64,000 nucleotides of DNA from Shewanella baltica (GCF_900456975.1 NZ_UGYM01000002.1:1550001-1614000), one strand, 5' to 3'. Positions 1-9,447 are shown, counted from the first letter of the stretch. Notes: generated by a model not told the origin, from the letters alone. A program made the numbers and translations.

Positions 1-155
1 TGTGTAACCTTCGGGCAATAAACAAATGGGTAGTGGAAAAAGAGGTAATTTCATCGTGGCCTCTGGTGAACTTATGTTCCTATCATTACGTACCATAGTG
101 GCAGTTCGATCAGTAAAATTATTCAACAATAGTTTACCCATATTTAGAGGATGGC

Positions 156-770
156 ATGAAATTAAATCCATTTGAGAAAAAGCTCGTTCAGCATCCAATA
201 CGTTTTTGGCTACAAAATCATGTCGAAGCGCCTTTGCTTACGTCTATGATGCCTAAACCTATGGCCCGCTGCGAGCGTGCATTAGAAATTGGTTGTGGGT
301 TTGGTAATGGTATTCAGTTGATCCGCGAGCATTTTGGCGCAGGACATATCACGGCCGTGGATATCGACCCTGAAATGGTCGCAGCGGCGCAATCTCGCTG
401 GCAAGCTCGGCCACAAGGTTTGAAAGGGCTGAGTTTCTCGGTTGCCGACGCCTCTTGTCTTCCCTTTGCCGATGGCGAGTTCGATATGGTGTTTGATTTT
501 GCCGTATTCCACCATATTCCAGATTGGCAGGCGGCCATCAAGGACGTTGCACGAGTACTGAAACCAAACGGTTACTTTGTGGTAGAGGATTTATATCGCG
601 CTGCGATTTGTAATCCACTGAGTCGACGCCTATTTGAGCATCCACAGCAAAATCGCTTTAATCACCGCGAGTGGTTAGTTGTGTTGCGTCAAGCTGGGTT
701 TGAGATAGTCTGCGACAGAAATGCCTTGGATCTTGCGGGCATGGTGCTTGCCCAGAAAGTGCAGCGTTAG
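156..770 (+). CDS. Class I SAM-dependent methyltransferase
   Basis: A 204-residue protein with a Rossmann-type methyltransferase core. Motif I (EIGCGFGNG) lies near residues 44-52, the acidic ribose-binding end of strand 2 (VDIDPE) at 68-73, and the motif II/III region (VADASCLPFADGEFDMVF) at about 96-113. This is the UbiE/Methyltransf_11 pattern. The substrate cannot be read from sequence. The chosen ATG has AGAGG six bases upstream; the ATG five bases earlier runs straight into a stop. No signal peptide, so probably cytosolic. It stands alone, with cheV starting about 300 bp downstream. The family is firm; the reaction beyond SAM-dependent methyl transfer is unknown. Confidence 0.85.
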   Translation: MKLNPFEKKLVQHPIRFWLQNHVEAPLLTSMMPKPMARCERALEIGCGFGNGIQLIREHFGAGHITAVDIDPEMVAAAQSRWQARPQGLKGLSFSVADASCLPFADGEFDMVFDFAVFHHIPDWQAAIKDVARVLKPNGYFVVEDLYRAAICNPLSRRLFEHPQQNRFNHREWLVVLRQAGFEIVCDRNALDLAGMVLAQKVQR

Positions 771-1086
771 GTGGCAGCGCCGCTGACGCAAATTGAATGT
801 TCGTTGTGAATGGATTGAATATTCGTGCTTTTACTAATATTCATACTTATGCCAAAGCCAAATGTTTTGGCTATTTCGCCGCTTGAGCACAGACATGAGC
901 CGACAGCGCCATTGATATTCGGGGGTTGAGTAAATCAAGTTAGCGGCATGATTTTGCGAGAGTGGTTGTAATTTTTAGATAAAATAGCACCTCGGCATGG
1001 TTCTTCATGGGAGTTTACCGCTATAATTTGAGCTAATCCGTCGCATGTGAGGAAAGGATTTTCCTCAAGAGTAGAGAAGCAGCATT
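771..1086 (+). promoter_or_regulatory. Intergenic leader before cheV
   Basis: A 316-bp non-coding stretch. A TATAAT hexamer at 1022-1027 could be a -10 element, but no convincing -35 lies 16-18 bp upstream. I found no good sigma-28 promoter match. No terminator of the upstream gene is obvious. Confidence 0.3.
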
Positions 1087-2031
1087 ATGGCAAACGTACT
1101 TGCAACCGTAGATCAGCGTACCAAACTCGTGGGTGAGAACCGCCTCGAGTTGTTGCTCTTTAGCATTAATTCCACGCAGTTATTTGCCATCAACGTCTTT
1201 AAAGTCAAAGAAGTGGTTAAGCTTCCTCCCCTTAATGCCATGCCTGGGAGTCATCCTCATATTTATGGTGTTGCTAATATTCGCGGCATTTCTATCCCTG
1301 TGATCGATTTACGTTCGGCTATTGGGTTTAAACCTGTGCCGCCAGATGATGATGCTAATATGATCATCACAGAATATAACCGCAGCGTGCAGGGCTTCTT
1401 AGTCGGCAAGGTTGAGCACATTATCAACATGACATGGAGCGATATCATGCCGCCGCCGAAAACGGCGGGGCGCAATAATTATCTGACGGCAATTACCCGC
1501 ATCGAACATCAAGGCAAATCGCAATTAGTGTCGATTATCGACGTAGAGAAAGTACTGGCGGAGATCATTCACTACGATATTAGTTTATCTGAAGGTGTGC
1601 TCGATGAAACCTTAGTCCATGAAATGCCAGGCAGAAAAATCTTGATTGTGGACGATTCATCGACCGCAAGGCGTCAGGTGCGTGAGACTTTAAGCCAACT
1701 AGGCATAGAAATCATTGAGGCTTCTGATGGCTTGCAGGCGCTAACGTTATTGCAAAAATGGCGTGATGAAGGCAAGCAAGTGTCCAAAGAATTACTGATG
1801 ATGATTACTGATGCCGAAATGCCCGAGATGGACGGTTACAAGCTGACGTCTGAAGTCCGCGGTGATAAAGCTATGTCAGATCTATATATTACCTTGAATA
1901 CTTCACTGAGCGGCAGCTTTAACCATGCCATGGTTGAAAAGGTGGGCTGTGATAAGTTTATTTCTAAGTTCCAGCCGGATCTGCTGGTGGAAGTGGTACA
2001 AGAAAGATTAAGACAAGTGATTAATCACTAA
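1087..2031 (+). CDS. cheV: Chemotaxis coupling protein CheV (CheW-receiver fusion)
   Basis: A 314-residue protein with a CheW-like coupling domain at about residues 15-165 and a C-terminal response-regulator receiver at about 183-312. The receiver keeps the acidic pair D189-D190 (IVDDSS), the predicted phosphoacceptor D242 (ITDAEMPEMDG) and a conserved Lys near the end (FISKFQ). CheV proteins link chemoreceptors to CheA and tune signalling by receiver phosphorylation, in the cytoplasm at receptor arrays. Length and domain order fit the family. It is monocistronic here with no che neighbours, as is common for cheV. An MCP gene lies about 38 kb downstream, but no functional pairing can be inferred. 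Confidence 0.95.
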   Translation: MANVLATVDQRTKLVGENRLELLLFSINSTQLFAINVFKVKEVVKLPPLNAMPGSHPHIYGVANIRGISIPVIDLRSAIGFKPVPPDDDANMIITEYNRSVQGFLVGKVEHIINMTWSDIMPPPKTAGRNNYLTAITRIEHQGKSQLVSIIDVEKVLAEIIHYDISLSEGVLDETLVHEMPGRKILIVDDSSTARRQVRETLSQLGIEIIEASDGLQALTLLQKWRDEGKQVSKELLMMITDAEMPEMDGYKLTSEVRGDKAMSDLYITLNTSLSGSFNHAMVEKVGCDKFISKFQPDLLVEVVQERLRQVINH

Positions 2032-2215
2032 GCAGTTTGAGATACGAACTATCGGTGATTGACCTTGTGTTGGTCATCGGTAGACTCAGCGCTTTTAATA
2101 ACCGCTTTTAAATGTGGCCTGTTTATATCAGACTTTTAATATCAGCCCTTCAATTGCAACCTTTCCATCGCTTCTGTGCAAATCCTACCAAATTACCTTT
2201 TCATTTAACGCTCGA

Positions 2216-2857
2216 TTACGAGGCGAATTCGGCTTCTACATCTTGTAATACTTGGCGTTTCATTTCTTTGGCGGCGGCAATATGGATGCGGGCGAGTCGT
2301 AGGGCGTAGTTGAATCTTGCTCGGCCGACGAGGCGTACCAGTTCGGCAAAAAACTGAGGATCTAAGGTGAATTGCGTCGAGTAGTACTGGATTGCAGCAT
2401 TAACTGAGTTAAAGGTCACGCCATCAAATTCGAAACCTGCGTTATATCCTTGGTCGTCAATTTCTTCGCCTTCTAATACCAGTGGCCAGCCGGGTGCGTT
2501 GATACGGTCGCGGGCAATCTGGTACATCATCCAAGCACTTTTCTTAAAGCCTTCAAACACTTTGCAGGAAAATTCAGACTCGGCAAGTTCTTCTTCGGTC
2601 CAATTAATTCCAATCGCGAGGTGTTTTGCATAAAGGCGCATCAGTGCATCTTTGACGGCCATACGACAATCCCATATTGAGCTCAAAGGATGTTGTTTAG
2701 CTAATCGTAAGCATTCGTTGCAGGCGGGCACGGCTAATGAAGGATGTGGCGTATGTGTGTGGGCAATATATTCGAAGTGTTGATTGCTCGGTTCGCCACA
2801 AAACCAACAGGTATGACGTTGGTCGAAGGGAATATCGATAAGCGGGATAGCAGACAT
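2216..2857 (-). CDS. Hypothetical protein with an N-terminal Cys4-type zinc motif
   Basis: A 213-residue protein of unknown function. Near residues 17-50 it has CWFCG followed by CNEC, spacing typical of a structural zinc site like those in HNH-type proteins. I see no complete HNH catalytic motif, so nuclease activity is not claimed. The rest is soluble and mixed alpha/beta. I chose the ATG at 2857-2855 over the adjacent upstream TTG. The ATG lies inside a perfect 11-bp inverted repeat (see the entry at 2853-2887). The upstream gene on the same strand ends about 50 bp away, so the two are probably co-transcribed. Confidence 0.75.
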   Translation of the reverse strand: MSAIPLIDIPFDQRHTCWFCGEPSNQHFEYIAHTHTPHPSLAVPACNECLRLAKQHPLSSIWDCRMAVKDALMRLYAKHLAIGINWTEEELAESEFSCKVFEGFKKSAWMMYQIARDRINAPGWPLVLEGEEIDDQGYNAGFEFDGVTFNSVNAAIQYYSTQFTLDPQFFAELVRLVGRARFNYALRLARIHIAAAKEMKRQVLQDVEAEFAS

Positions 2858-2887
2858 CAAGGAATGAGCACCTCAGTCCTTGATGTC
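2853..2887 (-). promoter_or_regulatory. Hairpin over the start codon of the zinc-motif gene
   Basis: GACATCAAGGA and its exact reverse complement TCCTTGATGTC flank a 13-nt loop. In the minus-strand mRNA the loop holds a GAGG ribosome-binding sequence, and the start ATG lies in the 3' arm. An 11-bp perfect stem would hide the start codon. There is no U-tract, so it is not a terminator. Translational control is an inference. Confidence 0.5.
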
Positions 2888-2908
2888 ACTAATGGCATAT
2901 TGAAGGGA

Positions 2909-3268
2909 TTAAACTTCTTCAACATCAACCAAATCTTTTGCTAAAACAATAGGATCAAGTTCAAGGCAATCTTCATCAGTCTGCCAATCCACACCGATCA
3001 ATACACCATCGTCGTTGAGATCAGACACCCAATATTCCAGAAATTCTTCTAATGAAATAGCAACCGGTTGGTAGTCGTGCCATTCGTCGCTGCAATGGGA
3101 TTTTGCAGTGGCTTCATTTGACCACAATGGCATCACATCTGTGTCTTCAAATTCTGAAGAGTCACAAACGACCCAGCCTTCGCCAGTTTCATCCATTAGA
3201 CCCCAAAGCGTCTGATGTTGTTTTACATTTTTGATAAAGCCAGCCAAAGCCGCATTGATTTCAGTCAT
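2909..3268 (-). CDS. DUF2750 family protein
   Basis: A 119-residue acidic cytosolic protein matching the DUF2750 family pattern: an N-terminal helix (INAALAGFIKNVKQHQTLWGL), a WVVCDS strand, a PLWSNEATAKSHC segment and a C-terminal VGVDW/DPIVLAKDL part. These small proteins resemble immunity-like beta-alpha proteins, but no function is established and I do not assign one. It probably forms a two-gene unit with the zinc-motif gene downstream on the same strand. The start ATG has GAGA-type purines upstream. Confidence 0.75.
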   Translation of the reverse strand: MTEINAALAGFIKNVKQHQTLWGLMDETGEGWVVCDSSEFEDTDVMPLWSNEATAKSHCSDEWHDYQPVAISLEEFLEYWVSDLNDDGVLIGVDWQTDEDCLELDPIVLAKDLVDVEEV

Positions 3269-3699
3269 GATAGGTCTCTTTGATGTGTGCTGTTAACTTA
3301 TCCATTATACGGTAACATGCTGCGATACCAAGGGATTCTTTGTTAAGATTTTTCTTGTGTTGGATAACTGAGCAATAAGCCGGTGCCACAAGGTATTTAT
3401 GGCGATAAGGATTGTGTTACCTGTCGCTATGGGTCAGGATTATTGGCAATGATAAGCCTTGATGCAGTGTGCTTTACTGTTCAAGTGTGGCTCAGATAGA
3501 GGCTTTCCGTGGGGGAGAAACATGTCTTCTATGCCCTTGGCCGTTAAAGGTTTTTTTGTAGTAGAACCTTTAACTCGTTATGCCAAGGCGAATATCTCTC
3601 TAGGGCAATGCCTTCTCGAAGAAGGAAGATTGTCGTGTTTAGCCACAGCAGTGTGATTACTGTGTCATTGTTGTGAAATCAAATATTGGAGTTGTTGAT
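3269..3699. other. Intergenic region, divergent leaders
   Basis: About 430 bp between the DUF2750 gene and the divergent transglycosylase gene. It presumably holds both promoters. A small hairpin (CCTTCTCGAAGAAGG) is visible near 3610-3626. A 65-codon open frame inside it has no ribosome-binding site or recognisable composition, so I do not call it a gene. Confidence 0.4.
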
Positions 3700-5016
3700 T
3701 TGATTAAAATTAAAGGGTTAACTTATCTGTTTGCGAGTATTGCCGCCTGTGTCAGTCTGAGTGCCTGTTCTAGCGTGCCAGCGGCGAGTGCCAGTACTAA
3801 GGCAAGCACTAACGCGAGCAGTAGCAACGCAAGTGGCATAGTCGCTGAAGCCAACCCAATGCCCGATATCAGTGCTAGCGTACAAGCGAATGCCGAGGCA
3901 TTTCCAAGTTGTGTGACTGGGCTACAAGCGCGGGCGCGCACCGAAGGGCTGTCAGAGGCGACGATTAACTCGACCATTGCAAATTTGAAATTTGTGCCTC
4001 GGGTGATTGAGCTCGATCAGCAACAACCTGAATTCAGCCAGACCTTCGATAATTATTTCAGTAAGCGCGCCACTGAATGGCGCGTCAACGAAGGCCGTCG
4101 CTTACTGAAAAAACACAGCGTTTTACTCAATCAACTAGCCAAAGAATATGGCGTGCCGCCGCAATATATCTTGTCTTTTTGGGGGCTTGAAACGAACTAC
4201 GGTTCCTATAAAGGCAAGATGCCAGTATTAAATTCGCTCGCGACTTTGGCCTGTGAACCACGCCGTAGCAATTATTTCACCATAGAACTGATGCAAGCCT
4301 TAAAGCTGAAAGAAAAGTATCAGTTCGATGATGACACTATGGTGGGATCATGGGCTGGCGCCATGGGACACACGCAATTTATGCCGTCGGCCTATGCCAA
4401 ATATGCCGTCGACGGTGACGGCGATGGTAAAGCCGATTTATGGAATAGCACCACTGACGCGCTGACTTCCGCCGCGAACTTTTTACAGCACTTAGGCTGG
4501 CAGCGAAATGAACGCTGGGGCCGTGAAGTCTTATTGCCAAAGGATTTTAGTTACAGCCATTTAGGTGCAAAGCAGCCCTTGGCCTTATCGGAATGGGCTG
4601 CGCTCAATGTCACGCAAGCGAATGGTCAACCTTTGCCCGCCGTGGATATTCAAGCCGCGTTGTATTTGCCTTCAGGCCATATAGGGCCTGCCTTTTTAGG
4701 CTATGAGAACTTCAATGTGATCATGCGTTGGAATCGCTCCGAGTATTATGCCATCACAGTGGGGCATCTAGCCGATTGCATTAATGGGGGGTTACCTTTG
4801 ACAGTGAGCCCGCCAGAACAGCCACGCTTAAGTCGCGAGCAAGTTAAGCAACTGCAAGCAAAACTGAATGAGGCCGGATTTGATGTTGGCAAGCCAGATG
4901 GTGTGTTGGGGCGTAACTCTGTGGCAGGGCTGCAAGCCTTTCAACGGAGCAAACAGATGATTGCCGATGGCTTCCCAAGCCCAGAGGTGTTTAGCGCTTT
5001 AGGGTTATCACTGTAG
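3700..5016 (+). CDS. Lytic murein transglycosylase, MltB-type lipoprotein with PG-binding domain
   Basis: This enzyme cleaves the MurNAc-GlcNAc bond of peptidoglycan with formation of 1,6-anhydro-MurNAc. The SLT_2/MltB domain carries the catalytic Glu in FWGLETNYG and the later GAMGHTQFMPSAY motif. A peptidoglycan-binding domain (LSREQVKQLQAKL to the end) closes the protein. I chose the TTG at 3700 because GGAG lies eight bases upstream and the product then starts with a lipoprotein signal ending in the lipobox LSAC. The upstream GTG at 3673 has no ribosome-binding site. The Ala/Ser-rich stretch after the Cys is a typical linker. Outer-membrane anchoring is expected. Related paralogues make an exact mlt letter unsafe. 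Confidence 0.88.
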   Translation: MIKIKGLTYLFASIAACVSLSACSSVPAASASTKASTNASSSNASGIVAEANPMPDISASVQANAEAFPSCVTGLQARARTEGLSEATINSTIANLKFVPRVIELDQQQPEFSQTFDNYFSKRATEWRVNEGRRLLKKHSVLLNQLAKEYGVPPQYILSFWGLETNYGSYKGKMPVLNSLATLACEPRRSNYFTIELMQALKLKEKYQFDDDTMVGSWAGAMGHTQFMPSAYAKYAVDGDGDGKADLWNSTTDALTSAANFLQHLGWQRNERWGREVLLPKDFSYSHLGAKQPLALSEWAALNVTQANGQPLPAVDIQAALYLPSGHIGPAFLGYENFNVIMRWNRSEYYAITVGHLADCINGGLPLTVSPPEQPRLSREQVKQLQAKLNEAGFDVGKPDGVLGRNSVAGLQAFQRSKQMIADGFPSPEVFSALGLSL

Positions 5017-5160
5017 CCACTGTCACTGTAGTCACTGTAGCCAAAGAGCGCTCGCTGCGGGTTTTAAGCGCTTTTAGGCCGGATAAAAAAGTGGAGTGAA
5101 AAGCTCAGTTTTGTTAAGCTCGGCCCACAATTGAAATCGAAGAAAATCAAAGGATATTCG

Positions 5161-5649
5161 ATGAGCATTAAAGACGATATGGTTGTGCAGTTTAACTACA
5201 CACTGCGTGACGAGAAAGGCGAAGTGATTGAGACGAACGAAGGTCGCGATCCGATTGCCTATTTACACGGTCATGACAACATGATGCCAGGTGTAGAAAA
5301 CGCGATCAATGGTAAAGCCATCGGTGAAAAATTCACTGTGACTTTACCTGCTGCTGAAACATACGGTGAGCGTGTAGCGGATGCGGATGCGCACCAACGT
5401 GTGTCGGTTAAGCACTTATTGGGCGCGACTGCGTGGAAACCGGGTATGACTGCTGTGGTCAATACTGACCAAGGTCAACGCCAAGTGACTATCGTTAAAG
5501 TGGGTAAGTTTATGGCGACTGTGGATGTAAACCATCCATTAGCGGGCCGCGAACTGACATTTGATATCGAAGTCGTTGGTGCCCGTGACGCGAGTGATGA
5601 AGAAATCGCCCACGGCCATGCCCATGGCGCTGGTGGTCATCACCACTAA
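5161..5649 (+). CDS. FKBP-type peptidyl-prolyl isomerase, SlyD-like
   Basis: A 162-residue cytosolic prolyl isomerase/chaperone of the SlyD/FkpB branch. An N-terminal FKBP half (VVQFNYTLRDEKGEVIETNEG) leads into the HGHDNMMPGVENAI motif. The insert-in-flap region follows, and the protein ends in a His-rich tail (HGHAHGAGGHHH) that could bind Ni or Zn. I start at 5161 because an AAAGGA sequence lies just upstream and the conserved N-terminus begins there. The longer open frame adds ten residues without homology. The His tail is shorter than in E. coli SlyD and has no Cys, so I leave the symbol blank. Confidence 0.9.
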   Translation: MSIKDDMVVQFNYTLRDEKGEVIETNEGRDPIAYLHGHDNMMPGVENAINGKAIGEKFTVTLPAAETYGERVADADAHQRVSVKHLLGATAWKPGMTAVVNTDQGQRQVTIVKVGKFMATVDVNHPLAGRELTFDIEVVGARDASDEEIAHGHAHGAGGHHH

Positions 5650-5756
5650 TTTTCAGGCTTCGGACTCGGCTTCGAACTTGGCTTTTATCTGACTCAATGT
5701 GAGATGAATATAAGTTCAGAAGAAGTTGAATGAGTCGAGGCAGAAGATTGAATAGC

Positions 5757-5787
5757 AAAAGCCCAAACCTAGGTTTGGGCTTTTTTG
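5757..5787 (+). terminator. Intrinsic terminator after the FKBP gene
   Basis: A perfect 14-bp palindromic stem (AAAAGCCCAAACCT with its complement) runs into a T-run. The mirrored A-run means it may also stop minus-strand transcription of the peptidase gene. Confidence 0.85.
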
Positions 5788-5888
5788 TTTTTATGGTGCT
5801 AATGGCTTAATGGTTAGCGCAACAGCTAATGGCAATGGCACTTCATCTCGCTAATGATTTGTTATACCGCTAATAGCTCTTTATCTGG

Positions 5889-7832
5889 CTAATGGCTGTG
5901 TTCATGCTCGAGTGGTTTGTCGGCAAACATCATATCTAGACTTGCTTGGGTTTGTGGATGGTAGCCGCTGCGAGCCCTAAGATAGACACTCTTGGCCCAG
6001 TCGTACTGATCTGTGCTTGCAAGCTTTTGATATAACGGCACGATTAAGCGCATGCGACCAATATGGGTCAAGTGCTGTTTTAATGCGGGTAGTACCGTGT
6101 AATAGCCGTTGTCTAGGGCGAGTGAATACCATGCAAAAGCGATTTCACTGTTACCTGTGCCCGTAAAATGGAACGCCTTATCCAGCTCGGCAAGTTTGGC
6201 TTGGTCTAGATTGACTCTTGGCATTTCATTGATAAACCTTAACCACTGGTGCACTGTCCAAGTGCTGGTTTTCAACTCGCTTGCACTAAGTTTTCCGTCG
6301 AGCCAAGTTTGTCTTTGGGCATCGATATCATCGAAGGCGTGGGAATTGGGCTGCACTAAAAATGACGGCAAACCTTGACCTTCAATCCAAGTATCCACTT
6401 CGGCCTCACTGACAACATTGGGATATTTGTTTAATAGATTCAAAGATAAATACTCACGGAACTGCGCCGTGGTAATGCTTTGAAATGCAAAATGATTGAA
6501 GTAGCTTTTCACAAAAGCATCGAAGCGCTCGCGGCCAAATTTCTGCTCTAAAAAGATTAAAAACAACTGGCCTTTAACATAAGGGACACCGCTAAAGGCT
6601 TCGTCGGGTGAGCGCTTTCCAAGATCCACATGCAACACTGAATCGCCAGGCGTGAGTTCTGCAAGCTCGGCAAGCAGCTCTGAATAGCCGATGGTTTGCT
6701 CCATCAGAGCTCGGTCGCGGCCGTAGAGATCTTCCATGATGCGGTTCTCAACATAGGTCGTAAAACCTTCATTAAGCCAGAGATCGCGCCAAGTGGCGTT
6801 GGTCACCAAGTTACCCGACCACGAGTGAGCAAGTTCGTGGGCAATCAGACTCACTAAACTTTTGTCACCCGCGATCACCGTTGGCGTAATAAACGAAAGT
6901 CGAGGATTTTCCATCCCGCCGAAGGGGAAGCTTGGCGGCAAAATAAGCAAGTCATAACGTCCCCAACGGTAATCGCCGTAACGTTTAGCGGCGATTTTGA
7001 TCATCTCCGGCGTGTCGGCAAATTCCTTGCTGGCTTTGTCGAGGATTTCTGGCTCAGCCCAAATGCCCGAGATGTTATCTAAAGGGGCGAACTTTAAATG
7101 CCCGGCTGCAATGGCGATTAAATAAGCTGGGATCGCCTGCGGCATAGTGAATTGGGTCTGCGTGCTCGACAGGGTTTTACGATCGGCACTCATGACAACA
7201 GTAATGGCTTTATCGGCAGTAATCGTTGCGCTATAGGTTTGGCGCACGGCTGGGGTATCTTGTAGTGGGATCCAGCTGCGAGCATGAATCGCCTGACTCT
7301 GACTGAACATAAAAGGTAACTGTTTACCTTGGGTTTGCTCTGGAGTTAACCATTGAATACCGGATGGATTATTCGACGTGTGGTAATTGATTTTAACTTT
7401 TTGGGTATCTTCATCGGCCAGTTTGATGGTCAGCGCCGCGCCTTTTACAGCGTCCGCTTTGGCTAAGGTAAAGGGCACGCTTTGCCATTTCCCATTTCTA
7501 TTCAAAGCACTCACACTGTTAATCGTCAGTTCTCGAGTATCTAAGATGAGTTGTTTCCTCGGTTTATGCCAAGCCAAATCGAGGGTGGCGTCACCGGATA
7601 AGCGGTTTTGCTTAAAATCGACGGCAAGGGCTAGTTCAACATGACTCACGCTGACCTCAGTGTAATTGGCGTAGGTCAGTGCATCTTGGTTCTGCTGCGT
7701 CTGTGCTTGTACAACAGTGGCAGTCGGCTCAGCGGCTAACGTATTTGGAGCGCTATTGGCATCAGTGCTAGGAAGGAGTTGCAGCGCAAAAAGTAGGGCA
7801 CTGCTCAGGACGTTACGGCGAAGTGAAAGCAT
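5889..7832 (-). CDS. M1 family metallopeptidase (leukotriene A4 hydrolase-like)
   Basis: A 647-residue secreted zinc aminopeptidase. An N-terminal signal peptide covers about residues 1-27. The M1 beta-sandwich follows, then the exopeptidase signature GGMEN (305-309), zinc site HELAH (332-336) and distal Glu355 in LWLNEGFTTY. The C-terminal helical domain resembles the LTA4H/aminopeptidase B group. It should trim N-terminal residues of peptides in the periplasm. The C-terminus ends in a short His-rich stretch. It is monocistronic and convergent with the FKBP gene. All catalytic residues are present. Confidence 0.93.
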   Translation of the reverse strand: MLSLRRNVLSSALLFALQLLPSTDANSAPNTLAAEPTATVVQAQTQQNQDALTYANYTEVSVSHVELALAVDFKQNRLSGDATLDLAWHKPRKQLILDTRELTINSVSALNRNGKWQSVPFTLAKADAVKGAALTIKLADEDTQKVKINYHTSNNPSGIQWLTPEQTQGKQLPFMFSQSQAIHARSWIPLQDTPAVRQTYSATITADKAITVVMSADRKTLSSTQTQFTMPQAIPAYLIAIAAGHLKFAPLDNISGIWAEPEILDKASKEFADTPEMIKIAAKRYGDYRWGRYDLLILPPSFPFGGMENPRLSFITPTVIAGDKSLVSLIAHELAHSWSGNLVTNATWRDLWLNEGFTTYVENRIMEDLYGRDRALMEQTIGYSELLAELAELTPGDSVLHVDLGKRSPDEAFSGVPYVKGQLFLIFLEQKFGRERFDAFVKSYFNHFAFQSITTAQFREYLSLNLLNKYPNVVSEAEVDTWIEGQGLPSFLVQPNSHAFDDIDAQRQTWLDGKLSASELKTSTWTVHQWLRFINEMPRVNLDQAKLAELDKAFHFTGTGNSEIAFAWYSLALDNGYYTVLPALKQHLTHIGRMRLIVPLYQKLASTDQYDWAKSVYLRARSGYHPQTQASLDMMFADKPLEHEHSH

Positions 7833-8084
7833 TATTTAACAGCCTAATGATAAAGTATTTTGGTTCGAGTTTGGGCCGATAACAGCATCAATGCTGCTTG
7901 GTTTTCTATCGGCTCTATCTATATAGGGCAAAAGTTTACCTGATAATCCAGTGGATTTGTTATCTCACTGTTTGCTCAAATGTAATCAAACTTTAATGGC
8001 TTGGATGACGGCAAGGAAATGCCATCGGTAAAAGACCACAAGTTTGCTATGATGTCGGCGTTTTCACATAGGGCGGTTATCAAA

Positions 8085-8312
8085 ATGGTGTTAGATTTTT
8101 CGCAGGGTAAGTTAATCGTCACTGAGTTCGAAGTGCAAGTGCGGCTCAATGTTGCCAGTATCGTGCTGCAAGCGAGTGCTGAGGATATCGGTTTGAGACG
8201 TCAGCCACCTATGTTAATCGCCGATGGTGGCGGTGTGCGTTGGAGCTTAGTGTTGGACTCAAATGCCCAGTTACGTGCGATTCAAGATGTGCTGGGAATG
8301 GACGCGGAATAA
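8085..8312 (+). CDS. Small conserved-looking hypothetical protein
   Basis: A 75-residue soluble protein starting MVLDFSQGKL, with no family I recognise. I prefer the ATG at 8085 because AGGG lies about ten bases upstream. The longer frame from 8001 adds residues with no ribosome-binding site, and a TATGAT-like hexamer falls inside that extension. It has no Cys, signal peptide or membrane segment. It precedes the carboxylesterase gene by 100 bp on the same strand and may be co-transcribed. Confidence 0.55.
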   Translation: MVLDFSQGKLIVTEFEVQVRLNVASIVLQASAEDIGLRRQPPMLIADGGGVRWSLVLDSNAQLRAIQDVLGMDAE

Positions 8313-8412
8313 AGTACGCCTGCATAGTGCATAGTGCATAGTGGTTAACTTATAGATTTATCATCAGTTTTTAGTTGATGAGTGTTTAATATCGAATTGG
8401 GGATTTTTTAGT

Positions 8413-9084
8413 ATGTCAGTTTCTCTCGAGCGTATTGTCGTTGAACCTAAGACACCAGCTACAGCCGTGGTCATTTGGTTACATGGATTAGGGGATTCGG
8501 GTGCCGGATTTGCCCCCGTAGTGCCTGCATTAGGTTTGCCTGCCGATCATGCTATCCGGTTTATTTTCCCCCATGCACCGGAGCAAGCCGTGACCATCAA
8601 TGGCGGCTACGTCATGCGCGCTTGGTACGATATTAAAAGCATGGATTTGCACGACAGAGCTGATATGCAAGGCGTGCTTGAGTCGGAGAAAAGGGTTGCT
8701 GCATTAATTAATGAACAAATCGCGGCGGGTATTGCGAGCGAGCGTATCGTATTAGCAGGATTCAGTCAGGGCGGAGTTATGAGTTTATTCTCTGGACTGC
8801 GTTTCCCCGAGCAACTTGCAGGGATTATGGCACTGTCTTGCTATTTACCGACGGGCGATGTATTACCCGCTGAATTAAGTGCAGCGAATCGTAATACACC
8901 CATATTACAGCAACACGGTCTACAGGATGATGTAGTGCCATTATCCGCTGGAACATTAGCCAAAGAAGCCTTAATTACGGGCGGTTATAATGTTGTGTGG
9001 CAGACTTATCCTATGCCGCATTCAGTGATCCCTGCGCAGTTAAAAGAGATTTCTAAGTGGTTATTACAGCGATTTGAAATGTAG
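8413..9084 (+). CDS. Carboxylesterase / phospholipase, alpha/beta hydrolase
   Basis: A 223-residue cytosolic serine hydrolase of the Abhydrolase_2 (carboxylesterase/acyl-protein thioesterase) family. The oxyanion-hole region is VIWLHGLGDSGAGF, the nucleophile elbow is GFSQGG with Ser near residue 118, the Asp is in QHGLQDDVVPL and the His is in YPMPHSV. Length is normal for the family, which hydrolyses short acyl or thioester bonds. The physiological substrate is not known. It is a lone gene followed by a weak hairpin terminator. Confidence 0.93.
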   Translation: MSVSLERIVVEPKTPATAVVIWLHGLGDSGAGFAPVVPALGLPADHAIRFIFPHAPEQAVTINGGYVMRAWYDIKSMDLHDRADMQGVLESEKRVAALINEQIAAGIASERIVLAGFSQGGVMSLFSGLRFPEQLAGIMALSCYLPTGDVLPAELSAANRNTPILQQHGLQDDVVPLSAGTLAKEALITGGYNVVWQTYPMPHSVIPAQLKEISKWLLQRFEM

Positions 9085-9103
9085 AGAAGTCTAATTGCTG
9101 ATA

Positions 9104-9146
9104 AAAACAGCATGCGGTAAATTGAAAATTGCCCATGCTTGTTTTT
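9104..9146 (+). terminator. Probable terminator after the carboxylesterase gene
   Basis: An imperfect stem (AAAACAGCATG pairing with CATGCTTGTTTT, one bulge) with a long loop is followed by a T-run. The rest of the gap to 9447 is very A+T-rich and presumably carries the promoter of the nucleotidase gene. Confidence 0.45.
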
Positions 9147-9447
9147 TTATGGGAACAATCACTGTTTTCTGTAATGTTTTCTAAGTCATTTATACTGAAC
9201 GATTTAAATTAATTTATTTCATTTTTATTTTTAATTCTCTAAATATATAGAAATCAGTCATTCAGCTTATTTTTTATATGAAACAAATCTGTCTTAAAAC
9301 GCCTGCGAATTCCCCTATAAATGTCAAGTTTTTAATAAAAATGACACAATTTATCTTTATTCTTTGTTATTATCCGTGACGCTGAACTTGATGGAGTTCA
9401 CGGCAATCTTTCTATGATAAAATAATTAAAATCAAGGGGTTGATGTA

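Noticed and set aside
3459-3656. 65-codon open frame upstream of the transglycosylase gene
   Set aside because: No ribosome-binding site and no protein-like composition. It lies in the divergent leader region.
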